Positions 24,008-33,869 of a stretch of DNA of 39,269 bases are shown piece by piece. The notes under the pieces were generated by a model. That model saw nothing but the letters and a program-made list of their open reading frames with translations. It was not told where the DNA came from and ran no database searches. Positions within the stretch are counted from its first letter, which is position 1; each line of letters starts with the position of its first letter. The DNA comes from HGM04593 sp964470845 (lineage in GTDB: Bacteria > Bacteroidota > Bacteroidia > Bacteroidales > Bacteroidaceae): the NCBI GenBank assembly GCA_964470845.1, contig CAYYEL010000009.1, positions 1 through 39,269 of the forward strand, written 5' to 3'. The position numbers and the translations under genes are program-made.

Positions 24008-26158
24008 TTATAGTCGTTTAATTATGCGTCCCTTATTGTTCTTCTTTGTACCTTTTATAAGTTTGTTGTCTTTGAATGTTCCCTCTTCAATGTAGCCGCT
24101 ATTATGGATTAACTTACCCTTGCCGTTGAAAAGTCCATCTTTTATCTCGCCTTCGTACTGAGAAAAATAGAAATTAACCGATATTACTCGTGTGCTATTG
24201 TTGGTGATTTTGCATTTGCCTTCTGCGAGTACTCCGTCTTTGTAAACTCCTTCGAGATAGTCGCCGTTTGACATCTCAATTCTTCCTTTTGTCAGTATGT
24301 TGTTATCGAATGTTCCGTTTAGTATTATGCTTGTGCTGTCGTTGTTGCTCTTAAAAATCATATTCTCGTATCTAATTATGTCTTGAGACAATTCCTTTGA
24401 TTTTAGTGAGTTTATTATAAGTTTGCCCTCACCGTGTTTTTTGCTGTTTACAAAAAAACCGGTGTATATAGCGGTGTGCTCGTTCTTACTATAGTAGTAT
24501 TCTATGCCTTGTCCGTAGAGTGTGTTGTGGGCAAAATATCCTTTGCGTTTCAGTATAGTGCTGTTTCTGCTGTGAATCTCGTTGTATAGGCCATCGCCAT
24601 CGTATCGGTAGTTAATACTTGTGCCTTGATAGAGCATTTTCCAACTTTTTAGGTCGTCCTCGTATTTGTAGATGCCGTTGTAATAGTCATTAAATGTGTG
24701 GCGTGTTTTTTTGCCCTCGAAGATTGAGACTCCTCTGTTATTGTTGGTGGTAATTGTACCTTCAATGAATTGGCCGTTTTTGAATGTACCTGTTTCTTGT
24801 TTGTTGTGTGTGATGAACTGGCCCTCGCCCTCTAAATTGTTATCAACGAACATTCCTATACGTGTTTCATTGCCTACGGTCTTGTAGCCGTACCCCATCA
24901 TATATTCAATATCGTTTTTGTCGGTGTAGGTGGGTGCTTCGGGCACTTTTTCTTGTTTGTTTAGGCCGGTGCTTTGCTTTTTCATCTTTTTGTCATTGGC
25001 GTATATGACAACTTTGTTTGTGCCGTCGATAGTTTCAATGGTTATTTTGCCGTGTTTTTTGCCGTGCTTGAAATTTCCGGTGTATTTGTCGCCTTTTTTA
25101 TCGGTGTAGGTGCCGTATCCGTGAGGGATACCTTCAAAGGTTTCTCCGCTGTATGTCCCTTTGTCAAAAGCAATAGATGATACATTCTCTCGTCGTGGTG
25201 CTATTACATCGGTGTACATATTTTTTCTTATTTTTATATATTGTGCGTAGTCGTCTGTCGTGATTTTGTTGATGTGTTTTTTTAATTCTTCTGCGATGTT
25301 TTTATTTTTGATAAGCTCCTCGACCGAGAATAGTATCTGGCTGATATTTATGTCCTTAAGTTTGTTGCCGGTCTCGCTATTGTAGAAATCGGTATATTCT
25401 TTAAGTTGTTGCGTGTTTATATATTCAAAAAGTACAGCTTTGTGCACGTGTGGCAGGTATTTTTCCATTGCTTGGAAAAATTCATCGTAATACTCGTCCT
25501 TTATCTTTCTTTTTTCACTTTTTCGGTATAACTCATATAATTCCTTTGTGTGTTTTTTAATGCCTTTGTTGAAAAATGAGTCATAAATTTGTGAAAATTC
25601 TTTGTTTGATATTTTGTATTCGTTGATATTTATACCTGATACTCTACTGTGGGCAGTAAGTCCCGATAATGTGCTTTTTAGGTGAACGTCGGTAAATGTG
25701 TTGTTTAACTCCATATCCATACTTATTCGCATTTTGTTTACCTCCTTGTTTACTTCTTTTGATATAACCTCGATAAACAAAGGGGGAATGAGACTTAATG
25801 CAGTTTCTAAATTTACTTCGTAGGAGTTTATGACTCTGTATGCTTTACTGTTTATGTGTGTGAGTATTGTTTTGAGTTCTTCGTTGCTTAATTCTTTGTA
25901 TGTCTCTTGGAAAAGCTCTGTCATAAGATCCTTTTGTACTCTGTACCAAGCAATTTCTGTCTGTAATTCGTTGTTGCTGTTGATTTCGGAACGCAATTCG
26001 TTTTTCATTGTGTCAACAAAAGTGTATATTTCAAATCGCTCGTTTTTTAATAGTGTGGTTGCAATTGAGTCTAACAGCGTTTCTCTTGTTTGTTCTTGTG
26101 AATTTGTTGCCCCAATTGTAAGGAATAAGGCGGTGAATAGAATTGTGATACGTTTCAT
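24008..26158 (-). CDS. Exported DUF2059-like / MORN-repeat protein
   Basis: A 716-residue protein with a signal peptide (residues 1-20, ending near ATNS). Residues about 30-310 are helical and contain two stretches resembling DUF2059: SNEELKTILTHINSKAYRVI near 91 and QLKEYTDFYNSETGNKL near 251. From about 335 to the end there are many MORN-type repeats (for example YSGETFEGIPHGYGTY, YTGNFKHGKKHGK, YEGEIKDGLFNGKGKL). MORN arrays form extended beta sheets used as scaffolds or lipid- and protein-binding surfaces. The gene is AT-rich and lysine/asparagine-rich compared with its neighbours and stands alone with its own terminator. Its function is unknown. Confidence 0.8.
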   Translation of the reverse strand: MKRITILFTALFLTIGATNSQEQTRETLLDSIATTLLKNERFEIYTFVDTMKNELRSEINSNNELQTEIAWYRVQKDLMTELFQETYKELSNEELKTILTHINSKAYRVINSYEVNLETALSLIPPLFIEVISKEVNKEVNKMRISMDMELNNTFTDVHLKSTLSGLTAHSRVSGININEYKISNKEFSQIYDSFFNKGIKKHTKELYELYRKSEKRKIKDEYYDEFFQAMEKYLPHVHKAVLFEYINTQQLKEYTDFYNSETGNKLKDINISQILFSVEELIKNKNIAEELKKHINKITTDDYAQYIKIRKNMYTDVIAPRRENVSSIAFDKGTYSGETFEGIPHGYGTYTDKKGDKYTGNFKHGKKHGKITIETIDGTNKVVIYANDKKMKKQSTGLNKQEKVPEAPTYTDKNDIEYMMGYGYKTVGNETRIGMFVDNNLEGEGQFITHNKQETGTFKNGQFIEGTITTNNNRGVSIFEGKKTRHTFNDYYNGIYKYEDDLKSWKMLYQGTSINYRYDGDGLYNEIHSRNSTILKRKGYFAHNTLYGQGIEYYYSKNEHTAIYTGFFVNSKKHGEGKLIINSLKSKELSQDIIRYENMIFKSNNDSTSIILNGTFDNNILTKGRIEMSNGDYLEGVYKDGVLAEGKCKITNNSTRVISVNFYFSQYEGEIKDGLFNGKGKLIHNSGYIEEGTFKDNKLIKGTKKNNKGRIIKRL

Positions 26159-26345
26159 AGTGTTTGATATTTTAAATTAAATACGTGGGTAGGTTATACG
26201 CTCTAAAGGTACTGCCATACCCACGCAACATATAAACACCACCCACGCTATGCGCAGGCGTTTCGTGTCTATTGTTCTGTTGCGTTAGAAGTTGGCAGTT
26301 TCTTAGAGCAAATACAATAGCTAAAAACGCTAATATTTTAAATAT

Positions 26346-26372
26346 GCAACAATTCTTTTGGGGAATTGTTGC
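26346..26372. repeat. Perfect 10-bp inverted repeat in the divergent MORN/xerD intergenic region
   Basis: GCAACAATTC (26346-26355) and GAATTGTTGC (26363-26372) are perfect arms around a 7-base loop. No T-run follows on either strand, so an operator is as likely as a terminator. The 26159-26459 interval also has an 8-bp inverted repeat (26184-26191 / 26218-26225, CGTGGGTA/TACCCACG) nearer the MORN gene and a -7 match TACATTTG at 26415-26422 that would serve xerD. I see no gene in this interval. Confidence 0.55.
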
Positions 26373-26459
26373 CGCAAAAATAGTCATTTCCCTGTTAATA
26401 AAAAATAAAAATATTACATTTGTGCGGCTTTCCTGATATTTCGTTTGTGGCTTGAAAAA

Positions 26460-27371
26460 ATGTGTGCTAAGAAAATAAATACTCCGCTCGATAGGTATCG
26501 TATATATCTGAGGCTCGAAAAAGGCCTCTCGCCGCGTACTCTTGAGGCTTATATGAGCGACGTCGCAAAATTCTCGGTTTATGTTGCCGAGGAGGGTGGC
26601 GACCTGCTGACAGTAGGGCTCGACGAGCTTCGCGCCTATCTTGCTACGCTTGTCGATGTGGGCATTCATCCACGCACACAAGCAAGGCTTTTGTCGGCGT
26701 TACGCTCGTTATACGGTTTTCTGAAAATGGATGGTTACATCGAGAAGAACCCTACCGAACTGCTAAAATCGCCCAAGCTGCCAATGCGTCTGCCCGATGT
26801 GCTTACGCTCGATGAGATTGACCGCGTGATAAATGCCATCGACCTTAGCGAGCTCGAAGGACAGCGCAATCGGGCGATGATCGAGGTGCTTTACAGTTGC
26901 GGTCTGCGCGTCTCGGAGTTGTGCGGCCTTAAAATGTCCGACCTTTACCTTAGTGAGGAGTTTATCCGTGTAACGGGCAAGGGCGATAAACAGCGCCTTG
27001 TTCCAATATCGTCGCGTGCGATTGCCGAGCTTGAGTACTATTTTAACGACCGCGACCACATTGAAATTAAGCCCGGGTTCGAGGATTATGTCTTTGTGAG
27101 CGAGAGACGCCGAAAGCCTCTCTCGCGCATCACAGTATTTCACATTGTGAAAGAACTTGTGGCGTCAGCGGGCATAGAGAAAAATGTGAGCCCTCACACG
27201 TTCAGACACTCATTTGCCACTCATCTGCTCGAAGGCGGTGCCAATCTGCGCATAATTCAAGCAATGTTGGGGCACGAGAGCATAGCAACCACAGAAATTT
27301 ATGCGCACATCGACCGCAGACGCCTGCGCGAGGAAATTTTTGAACATCATCCGCGAAACAAATGCAAGTAA
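26460..27371 (+). CDS. xerD: Tyrosine recombinase XerD
   Basis: A 303-residue site-specific recombinase of typical Xer length. The N-terminal SAM-like core-binding domain (LEKGLSPRTLEAYMSDV) precedes the catalytic domain with Arg150 (GLRVSELCGL), Lys174 (GKGDKQRLVP), His246 and Arg249 (HTFRHSFATHLL), His272 (MLGHESIATTEIY) and the nucleophile Tyr281. Xer enzymes resolve chromosome dimers at dif. I start at the ATG at 26460; the TTG at 26445 would add five residues. No phage or integron features surround it, so a housekeeping role is more likely than a mobile integrase. Confidence 0.92.
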   Translation: MCAKKINTPLDRYRIYLRLEKGLSPRTLEAYMSDVAKFSVYVAEEGGDLLTVGLDELRAYLATLVDVGIHPRTQARLLSALRSLYGFLKMDGYIEKNPTELLKSPKLPMRLPDVLTLDEIDRVINAIDLSELEGQRNRAMIEVLYSCGLRVSELCGLKMSDLYLSEEFIRVTGKGDKQRLVPISSRAIAELEYYFNDRDHIEIKPGFEDYVFVSERRRKPLSRITVFHIVKELVASAGIEKNVSPHTFRHSFATHLLEGGANLRIIQAMLGHESIATTEIYAHIDRRRLREEIFEHHPRNKCK

Positions 27372-27763
27372 TCCCTCTTTGCTGAAACAACCTTTAGCTC
27401 TTGACACAAAGAAGCTGTTAAAATTTGTAAAAAAAGTTTGTATTATCTTGGAAACTGCTATTTCGTTGTTTTTGCTCTATAAAAATTAAGCAATATAAAT
27501 TTAAATAGTTTCTAATAAACCGAAACAAGCCGAAACTGAATTTGTCCGGGCTCTGATATATCTTTTTATGGGAAATATAAACAGCCACTTACTTAAAATA
27601 TAATCTGAATTCAAAATATTATTTAAAATAGAAAAATAACGCATATATAATGTTCGTAAATAGGGGCAAAGTATCAATATTTTTACTAACTTTGCGCAAA
27701 ATTTGTGCACACGACGTGCTCAATTGTGAAAAAGTAGAAAAAGTAAATAATAATTATTAGAAG
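27372..27763. other. AT-rich intergenic region before the OmpA/TPR lipoprotein gene
   Basis: These 392 bases hold no credible ORF. A -7 match TAACTTTG at 27687-27694 without a clear -33 element may start the lipoprotein transcript, giving a leader of about 60 bases. AGTTTC (about 27506) and GAAACT (about 27533) form a short inverted repeat. I saw no RNA gene. Confidence 0.5.
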
Positions 27764-29470
27764 ATGTTGAAAAAAGTTTCATTCTTGCTCACTGTGCTAT
27801 CGGTGATGCTGTTAAGCTCTTGTAGCTCTAAAATGAAAGAGTTGCAGTCTAATTATTTCACTGTAACGCCTCGCGTGCTTGAGGTTACAGGTACTCAGAT
27901 TCCTGTAACGATAGATGGCCGCTTCCCCCAGAATTTCTTTAATAAAAAATCGGTGCTCACAATTACTCCCGTTCTGAAATACGAGGGAGGCGAGGCATCA
28001 GCCGAGTCTGTAACCTTCCAAGGCGAGAAAGTGCAGGGTAACAATCGCACAGTATCGTATGAGAAGGGAGGCAATTTTACAATGAAAATGAATTTCGATT
28101 ACATCCCCGAGATGGCAAAATCGGCTCTTTATCTTAAATTCACAGTAACAAAAGGTAATAAGAGCTATACACTGCCCGAGGTTAAGGTGGCCGATGGTTG
28201 TATCGCAACGTCGCAACTCTATCGCTCGACAGTGGCAACAGCAAACACTGCTATCGGTAAGGATGCTTTCCAACGTGTAATCAAGCAGGCTCAGCAGGCT
28301 AATATTATGTTCCTTATCCAGCAGACCAATCTGCGTGGTAGCGAGATTAACAGCGATGCCATAAAAGCACTGCGCGACTCAATGAAGGCCGTTGCAGCCG
28401 ACATCGAGAACAAGATAATCGAAAATGTCGAGGTTGCCGCTTACGCATCGCCCGACGGTGGAATGTTGCTTAACACCGACGTTGCTAACGGACGTGAGCA
28501 AAATACCGCAAAGTTCGTTAAAAAACAGATGATGGACAAGGCCAAACTCGACGGTTATCTTGACACCGACTATACAGCCGAGGACTGGGAAGGCTTCCAA
28601 GAACTTGTCTCAAAATCGAATCTGCCCGACAAAGACCTTATCCTGCGTGTGCTCTCAATGTACAGCGAGCCCGAGGAGCGCGAGGCACAGATTAAGAACA
28701 TCTCAAGCGTTTACAGCGACCTTGCCGATGTGATTCTTCCCCAATTGCGCCGTGCACGCATCACTCTTAATTATCAGCTTATTGGTCGCAGCGACGATCA
28801 GATTATGGCACAATTCGATGCCGATGCAAGCGTATTGAGCCTCGAAGAGATTCTCTATGCCTCAATTGTTACCGAGGATGTCGCAAAGCAAGAGGAGATA
28901 TTCAAGACAGCTGCAAGATTATACCCCAATGATTATCGTGCTTACAACAATTTAGCTGTGTTGGCTTATAAGAAAGGCGATTATGCAACAGCTGCATCGT
29001 ATCTGAAGAAGGCTGCCTCATTAGCACCTAATGCTCCCGAGGTGAATGTAAACCTCGGCTACCTTGCTCTTATCGAGGGAAATGTAGCTGCTGCCGAAAC
29101 TTATATGGCAAAAGGCTCGGGTGCCGAGGTTGGCGATGAGGCTCTTGGTAATCTTTACATTGCACAGGGACAGTATGTGCGTGCGGCATCTATGCTTGAG
29201 GGAAAGGCTAACAATAGCGCTGCATTGGCACAGCTCTTGAACAAAGATTATAGCACAGCCAAGGCAACTCTTGCTGCAATAAAGACCCCCGACGCAATGA
29301 CGCATTACATCACAGCAGTGCTTGGCGCACGCACCGATAATGCTTCGCTTCTTTACGATGGCCTTAGAAAAGCTATCCAGCTCGACCCCTCTATGGCAAC
29401 AAAAGCATTGGGCGACCTTGAATTTTCAAAATATGTGGCAAGCGACGCCTTCCAGTCAATCATAAAGTAA
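27764..29470 (+). CDS. Lipoprotein with OmpA-like and TPR regions
   Basis: A 568-residue exported lipoprotein: the lipobox is LLSSC with Cys20. Residues about 30-150 are beta-rich. Residues about 215-340 resemble an OmpA-type peptidoglycan-binding domain (VEVAAYASPDGGMLLN, then a helix with NGREQNTAKFVKKQ and later ARITLNYQLIG), with a helical insertion. Residues about 355-460 are TPR repeats (YRAYNNLAVLAYKKGDYATA, EVNVNLGYLALIEGNVAAAE). It probably sits at the outer membrane's inner face, tethered to the wall and binding partners through its TPRs. PorE of type IX secretion also combines TPR and OmpA modules but in a different order, so I do not assign it. dprA starts 15 bases later. Confidence 0.72.
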   Translation: MLKKVSFLLTVLSVMLLSSCSSKMKELQSNYFTVTPRVLEVTGTQIPVTIDGRFPQNFFNKKSVLTITPVLKYEGGEASAESVTFQGEKVQGNNRTVSYEKGGNFTMKMNFDYIPEMAKSALYLKFTVTKGNKSYTLPEVKVADGCIATSQLYRSTVATANTAIGKDAFQRVIKQAQQANIMFLIQQTNLRGSEINSDAIKALRDSMKAVAADIENKIIENVEVAAYASPDGGMLLNTDVANGREQNTAKFVKKQMMDKAKLDGYLDTDYTAEDWEGFQELVSKSNLPDKDLILRVLSMYSEPEEREAQIKNISSVYSDLADVILPQLRRARITLNYQLIGRSDDQIMAQFDADASVLSLEEILYASIVTEDVAKQEEIFKTAARLYPNDYRAYNNLAVLAYKKGDYATAASYLKKAASLAPNAPEVNVNLGYLALIEGNVAAAETYMAKGSGAEVGDEALGNLYIAQGQYVRAASMLEGKANNSAALAQLLNKDYSTAKATLAAIKTPDAMTHYITAVLGARTDNASLLYDGLRKAIQLDPSMATKALGDLEFSKYVASDAFQSIIK

Positions 29471-29485
29471 ATAATCTCCAAAAAA

Positions 29486-30610
29486 GTGGAGGAGAGAAAT
29501 TATAAAGAACTGCTCTCAATTCTTGCACTTACAAGAGTGCGAGGATTGAGAGCTGCTGCTATTGGTACAATACTGCGTACGGTGGGCAGTGCATCGCTGC
29601 TCTTCGATAATCTCGACTCGATAAATGAACTTATTCCCGAGGCGGGTAGCGAGCTTCGTGCCGCTCTTGCCGACCCCACTCCAATGGAACTTGCCAAGGC
29701 CGAGCTTCAGTTTATCGGCGAAAAGGGTATAAAAGCAATCTGCATAGGCGACGACGATTATCCCTACCGCCTTGCCGAGTGCAGCGACGCACCACCTGTA
29801 ATATATTCACTGGGACAGGCCGACCTTAATGCCCGGCATATAGTGTCGATTGTGGGCACTCGACGTGCTACGGAATATGGTAAAGACTTGTGCAGCAGCC
29901 TTGTGGCCGACCTTGCACGCGAACTTCCCGGAACGCTCATTGTAAGCGGCCTTGCCTATGGGATAGACGTTTGTGCTCATCGTACAGCTGTGAAAATGGG
30001 ATTGCCCACCGTGGGAGTGCTTGCTCACGGGCTCGACAGAATATACCCCGCGTCGCATCGCAGTATTGCCAAAGAGATGCTCGCCGATGGTGGCCTGCTG
30101 ACCGAATTTATGAGTGGCACAGAGCCTTTTAAAGGGAATTTCTTGCAACGCAACCGCATAGTGGCAGGTCTTGCAGATGTTACAATCGTGGTAGAGTCGC
30201 CATCGCACGGAGGCTCGCTTGTAACGGCTTCAATAGCACAAAGTTACGCACGTGATTGTTTCGCCTTTCCCGGTAGGGTGAACGACCAATATTCAATTGG
30301 TTGCAACGAGCTTATAGCACGCAATGGCGCGGCGCTTATAAACTCGGCACGCGACCTTATAGTGGCGATGAATTGGGATACAGAGACCAAAAATTCCGTT
30401 TCCCGCGAGCCTGAACTTTTCCCCGAACTCACCCCGTTGCAGCAACAACTGCTCGACCTTTTGCGCACACACAGCGATGGTCTGCAACTTAACAAAATAG
30501 TTGTAGTCCTTGATATTCCTGTCAGTAGTATAATGCCGGCTCTCTTCGAGCTTGAGATGAAGAACCTTGCTCGTGCTGTGGCCGGCGGATGCTATCGCGC
30601 CATAATATGA
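29486..30610 (+). CDS. dprA: DNA-processing protein DprA
   Basis: A 374-residue protein with a helix-hairpin-helix-like N-terminus, the Rossmann-fold DprA core (IVGTRRATEYGKDLC, IVSGLAYGIDVCAHRTA, VLAHGLDRIYPASHR, FLQRNRIVAGLADVTIVVES) and a C-terminal winged helix. DprA loads RecA on incoming single-stranded DNA in natural transformation and is widespread in bacteria not known to be competent. The start is a GTG at 29486: no suitable ATG lies upstream before the previous stop at 29470, and the family N-terminus begins here. No other competence genes are seen. Confidence 0.93.
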   Translation: MEERNYKELLSILALTRVRGLRAAAIGTILRTVGSASLLFDNLDSINELIPEAGSELRAALADPTPMELAKAELQFIGEKGIKAICIGDDDYPYRLAECSDAPPVIYSLGQADLNARHIVSIVGTRRATEYGKDLCSSLVADLARELPGTLIVSGLAYGIDVCAHRTAVKMGLPTVGVLAHGLDRIYPASHRSIAKEMLADGGLLTEFMSGTEPFKGNFLQRNRIVAGLADVTIVVESPSHGGSLVTASIAQSYARDCFAFPGRVNDQYSIGCNELIARNGAALINSARDLIVAMNWDTETKNSVSREPELFPELTPLQQQLLDLLRTHSDGLQLNKIVVVLDIPVSSIMPALFELEMKNLARAVAGGCYRAII

Positions 30611-30754
30611 TAAAGTTACTATTTTAGCCTTCTATTATTTCGCCATCATAAAAAAATATCATTATCTTCGCAATGAATTAAAAAGCCCGACACATTGGCC
30701 GATAAATACGTAATTTATAGAAACCTGCTTTAAACAGCTTCTAAAAAGATACAG

Positions 30755-32020
30755 ATGAAAGAATTTGTAATTTCGACCTCCCAAAAGGAGACCGCAATAC
30801 TCGTTGGAATAATAACCGCTACGCAAAATGAGCGTAAAACAAATGAATACCTCGACGAGCTTGAGTTCCTTGCCCAAACGGCAGGAGCCGAGGTTGTCAA
30901 GCGTTTCACACAGCGCATTGAGCATCCGCATCCCGTAACATACGTCGGCAGCGGTAAACTAAAAGAGATAGCCGAATATGTCGAGATGCGCAAAGATACC
31001 GACGACGAAGTAGGAATGGTCATCTTTGACGATGAACTCTCGGCCAAGCAGTTGCGCAATATCGAGAAAGAGTTGAAAGTAAAGATACTCGACCGTACCT
31101 CGCTCATCCTCGATATTTTTGCGATGCGTGCGCAGACAGCCCACGCCAAAGTGCAGGTTGAGCTTGCGCAGTACAAATATATGCTCCCCCGACTGCAACG
31201 TCTGTGGACGCACCTTGAGCGTCAGGGCGGAGGCTCGGGTAGTGGAAGCGGCAAAGGTGGTAGTGTGGGATTGCGCGGCCCGGGCGAGACACAGCTTGAG
31301 ATGGACCGCCGAATTATCCTCGGCCGTATGTCGTTGCTCAAGGAACAATTATCGCAAATTGACCGTCAAAAATCCATACAGCGCAAGAATCGTGGCAGAC
31401 TGATACGCGTGGCTCTTGTCGGTTACACAAATGTCGGAAAATCGACCCTTATGAACCTGCTCGCCAAGAGCGAGGTATTTGCCGAGAATAAACTCTTTGC
31501 CACCCTCGACACGACGGTGCGTAAAGTGATAATAGAGAATCTGCCGTTCCTGCTCTCCGACACAGTAGGCTTTATTCGCAAACTGCCCACCGACCTTGTC
31601 GAGTCCTTTAAATCGACACTCGACGAGGTGCGCGAGGCCGACCTGCTGCTTCACGTAGTAGATGTATCGCACCCCGATTTTGAAGAGCAGATAGAGGTGG
31701 TTAATAAGACCCTTGCCGACCTTAACTGCGGCGACAAGCCAATGATGGTACTCTTCAACAAGGTGGACGCCTTTACCTACACCCCGAAAGACGAGGACGA
31801 CCTTACCCCAAAAACACGCGAGAATATCACCCTCGACGAACTTAAAAGCACGTGGATGGCCAAGCTTGCAGACAACTGCATATTTATCTCGGCGCGCGAG
31901 AAACAGAATATCGACACCCTGAAAGATACAATCTACAAACGAGTGTGCGAGTTACACGTGCAGAAATACCCATACAACGATTTTCTCTACCCCACAGTAG
32001 ATGAAGATGAGCAACAATAA
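30755..32020 (+). CDS. hflX: Ribosome-associated GTPase HflX
   Basis: A 421-residue GTPase. The N-terminal HflX domain contains HPVTYVGSGKLKEI and RTSLILDIFAMRAQTAHAKVQVELAQ. The glycine/serine-rich linker (about residues 158-172) is followed by LRGPGETQLEMDRR. The GTPase domain has G1 VGYTNVGKSTL (222-232), G3 DTVGFIRKLP and G4 NKVD. HflX binds 50S subunits and splits stalled 70S ribosomes under stress. The gene starts 144 bases after dprA with a possible -7 element TATCTTCG at 30663-30670. Fumarase follows after 32 bases. Confidence 0.96.
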   Translation: MKEFVISTSQKETAILVGIITATQNERKTNEYLDELEFLAQTAGAEVVKRFTQRIEHPHPVTYVGSGKLKEIAEYVEMRKDTDDEVGMVIFDDELSAKQLRNIEKELKVKILDRTSLILDIFAMRAQTAHAKVQVELAQYKYMLPRLQRLWTHLERQGGGSGSGSGKGGSVGLRGPGETQLEMDRRIILGRMSLLKEQLSQIDRQKSIQRKNRGRLIRVALVGYTNVGKSTLMNLLAKSEVFAENKLFATLDTTVRKVIIENLPFLLSDTVGFIRKLPTDLVESFKSTLDEVREADLLLHVVDVSHPDFEEQIEVVNKTLADLNCGDKPMMVLFNKVDAFTYTPKDEDDLTPKTRENITLDELKSTWMAKLADNCIFISAREKQNIDTLKDTIYKRVCELHVQKYPYNDFLYPTVDEDEQQ

Positions 32021-32052
32021 AAGACAATTTTTTGAACCTAAATTAAATACTT

Positions 32053-33702
32053 ATGGCAACAATTCCCGAATTTAAGTACGCCCATATGTTCCAGCAGGGC
32101 GCCGACACCACAGAGTATTACCTTCTTACCAAGGAAGGAGTATCGGTGAGCGATTTTGAGGGCAATCCCATTCTTAAGGTTACCCCCGAGGCATTGACAC
32201 TCTTGTCGCGCACGGCCTTCCGCGACGTATCATTTATGTTGCGCCGCGAGCACAACGAGCAAGTGGCCAAGATTCTTTCCGACCCCGAGGCAAGCGACAA
32301 TGATAAATATGTGGCACTCACATTCTTGCGCAACGCCGAGGTAGCCTGCAAAGGCCAGCTCCCCTTGTGTCAGGATACAGGAACAGCCATCATACACGGC
32401 GAGAAGGGACAGCACGTGTGGACAGGATTCTGCGACGAAGAGGCACTTGCACGCGGCGTTTTTGACACATACACACAAGAGAATCTGCGTTACAGCCAGA
32501 ATGCCCCTCTGACAATGTACGACGAGGTAAATACAAAATGTAACCTCCCCGCACAGATAGATATTGAGGCAACCGAAGGAATGGAGTACAAATTCCTTAT
32601 GGTAACAAAAGGAGGCGGCTCGGCCAATAAGACCTACCTCTATCAAGAGACAAAGGCGCTGCTTAACCCCGCAACCCTCGTTCCTTTCCTCGTCGAGAAG
32701 ATGAAGAGCTTGGGCACAGCTGCTTGTCCCCCCTATCATATTGCATTTGTAATCGGTGGAACATCGGCCGAGAAGAACCTGCTTACAGTTAAGTTGGCCT
32801 CGACACATTATTACGATTCACTGCCCACAACGGGCGACGAGACAGGTCGTGCGTTCCGCGACATCGAGCTTGAGAAACAGGTGCTCGAAGAGGCTCATCG
32901 CATAGGTCTCGGTGCACAATTCGGAGGTAAATATTTTGCACACGACGTGCGCATCGTGCGTCTGCCTCGCCACGGTGCAAGCTGCCCCGTAGGTATGGGT
33001 GTCAGCTGTTCGGCCGACCGTAACATAAAGTGTAAAATTAACAAAGACGGTATATGGATTGAGAAGCTCGACGATAACCCCGGTCGTCTTATCCCCGAGG
33101 AGTTGCGCAGTGCAGGCGAAGGTGAGGCTGTGAAAATCAACCTCAACCAGCCAATGAGCGAGATACTCAAAGAACTTACAAAATATCCCGTATCGACCCG
33201 CCTCTCATTGAACGGCACAATCATCGTAGGACGCGATATTGCACACGCCAAGCTGAAAGAACGCATCGACCGTGGCGAGGGACTGCCCCAGTACATCAAG
33301 GACCATCCCATCTACTATGCAGGCCCCGCAAAGACACCCGCAGGAATGCCCTGTGGCTCTATGGGCCCGACAACGGCCGGTCGTATGGACTCATATGTTG
33401 ACCTGTTCCAAGAGAATGGCGGCAGTATGATAATGCTCGCCAAGGGTAATCGCAGCCAGCAGGTAACCGACGCTTGTCAAAAGCACGGTGGATTCTACCT
33501 CGGCTCAATTGGTGGCCCTGCTGCCATCCTTGCGCAGAACAATATAAAGAGCATAGAGTGCGTCGAGTATCCCGAACTTGGAATGGAGGCAATCTGGAAA
33601 ATTGAGGTCGAAGACTTCCCTGCATTCATCCTTGTAGATGATAAGGGTAACGACTTTTTCAAACAGATAAAGCCTGTTTGCTTAGGCAGTTGTAAAAAAT
33701 AA
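32053..33702 (+). CDS. Class I fumarate hydratase ([4Fe-4S])
   Basis: A 549-residue single-chain class I fumarase with the alpha domain first and the beta domain last. Iron-sulfur cysteines appear in LPLCQDTGTAI, AACPPYHIAFVIGG and ASCPVGMGVSCSADRN; the beta domain has GTIIVGRDIAHAKLKERID and CGSMGPTTAGRMDSYVDLFQ. It interconverts fumarate and malate; in anaerobic Bacteroidales it works in the reductive branch that makes succinate. Its oxygen-labile cluster fits the neighbouring rubrerythrin. It is 32 bases downstream of hflX and ends at a strong terminator. FumA/FumB naming is not meaningful here. Confidence 0.95.
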   Translation: MATIPEFKYAHMFQQGADTTEYYLLTKEGVSVSDFEGNPILKVTPEALTLLSRTAFRDVSFMLRREHNEQVAKILSDPEASDNDKYVALTFLRNAEVACKGQLPLCQDTGTAIIHGEKGQHVWTGFCDEEALARGVFDTYTQENLRYSQNAPLTMYDEVNTKCNLPAQIDIEATEGMEYKFLMVTKGGGSANKTYLYQETKALLNPATLVPFLVEKMKSLGTAACPPYHIAFVIGGTSAEKNLLTVKLASTHYYDSLPTTGDETGRAFRDIELEKQVLEEAHRIGLGAQFGGKYFAHDVRIVRLPRHGASCPVGMGVSCSADRNIKCKINKDGIWIEKLDDNPGRLIPEELRSAGEGEAVKINLNQPMSEILKELTKYPVSTRLSLNGTIIVGRDIAHAKLKERIDRGEGLPQYIKDHPIYYAGPAKTPAGMPCGSMGPTTAGRMDSYVDLFQENGGSMIMLAKGNRSQQVTDACQKHGGFYLGSIGGPAAILAQNNIKSIECVEYPELGMEAIWKIEVEDFPAFILVDDKGNDFFKQIKPVCLGSCKK

Positions 33703-33714
33703 TAACAATAAGGT

Positions 33715-33750
33715 GTCGAGCTTGATATTTTATCAAGCTCGACGTTTGTT
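33715..33750 (+). terminator. Terminator of the hflX-fumarase transcript
   Basis: A perfect 13-bp stem (33715-33727 with 33731-33743) around a TTT loop, followed by GTTTGTTAT. It lies 12 bases after the fumarase stop. Confidence 0.85.
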
Positions 33751-33869
33751 ATAAAATATTAACAAAAGATAATCGTAAATTTTTAACAGAATATTTGTCG
33801 GCGTCGCAAAAAATAGCGATAATTGCAAAAGATAACACAATTACAAAATAAAACTAAGACTAAAAAATT

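Noticed and set aside
26172..26681. A 169-codon minus-strand frame overlapping xerD
   Set aside because: It spans the divergent promoter region and the start of xerD, lacks recognisable motifs, and is a shadow of the real gene.
26460..27371. Tyrosine recombinase as an integrase of a mobile element
   Set aside because: No att-like repeats, excisionase or cargo genes surround it, and its length and motifs fit housekeeping XerD.
27764..29470. Assignment of the OmpA/TPR lipoprotein as PorE of type IX secretion
   Set aside because: PorE has TPR first, a beta-propeller region and a C-terminal OmpA domain; here the OmpA-like part precedes the TPRs and no propeller is visible.
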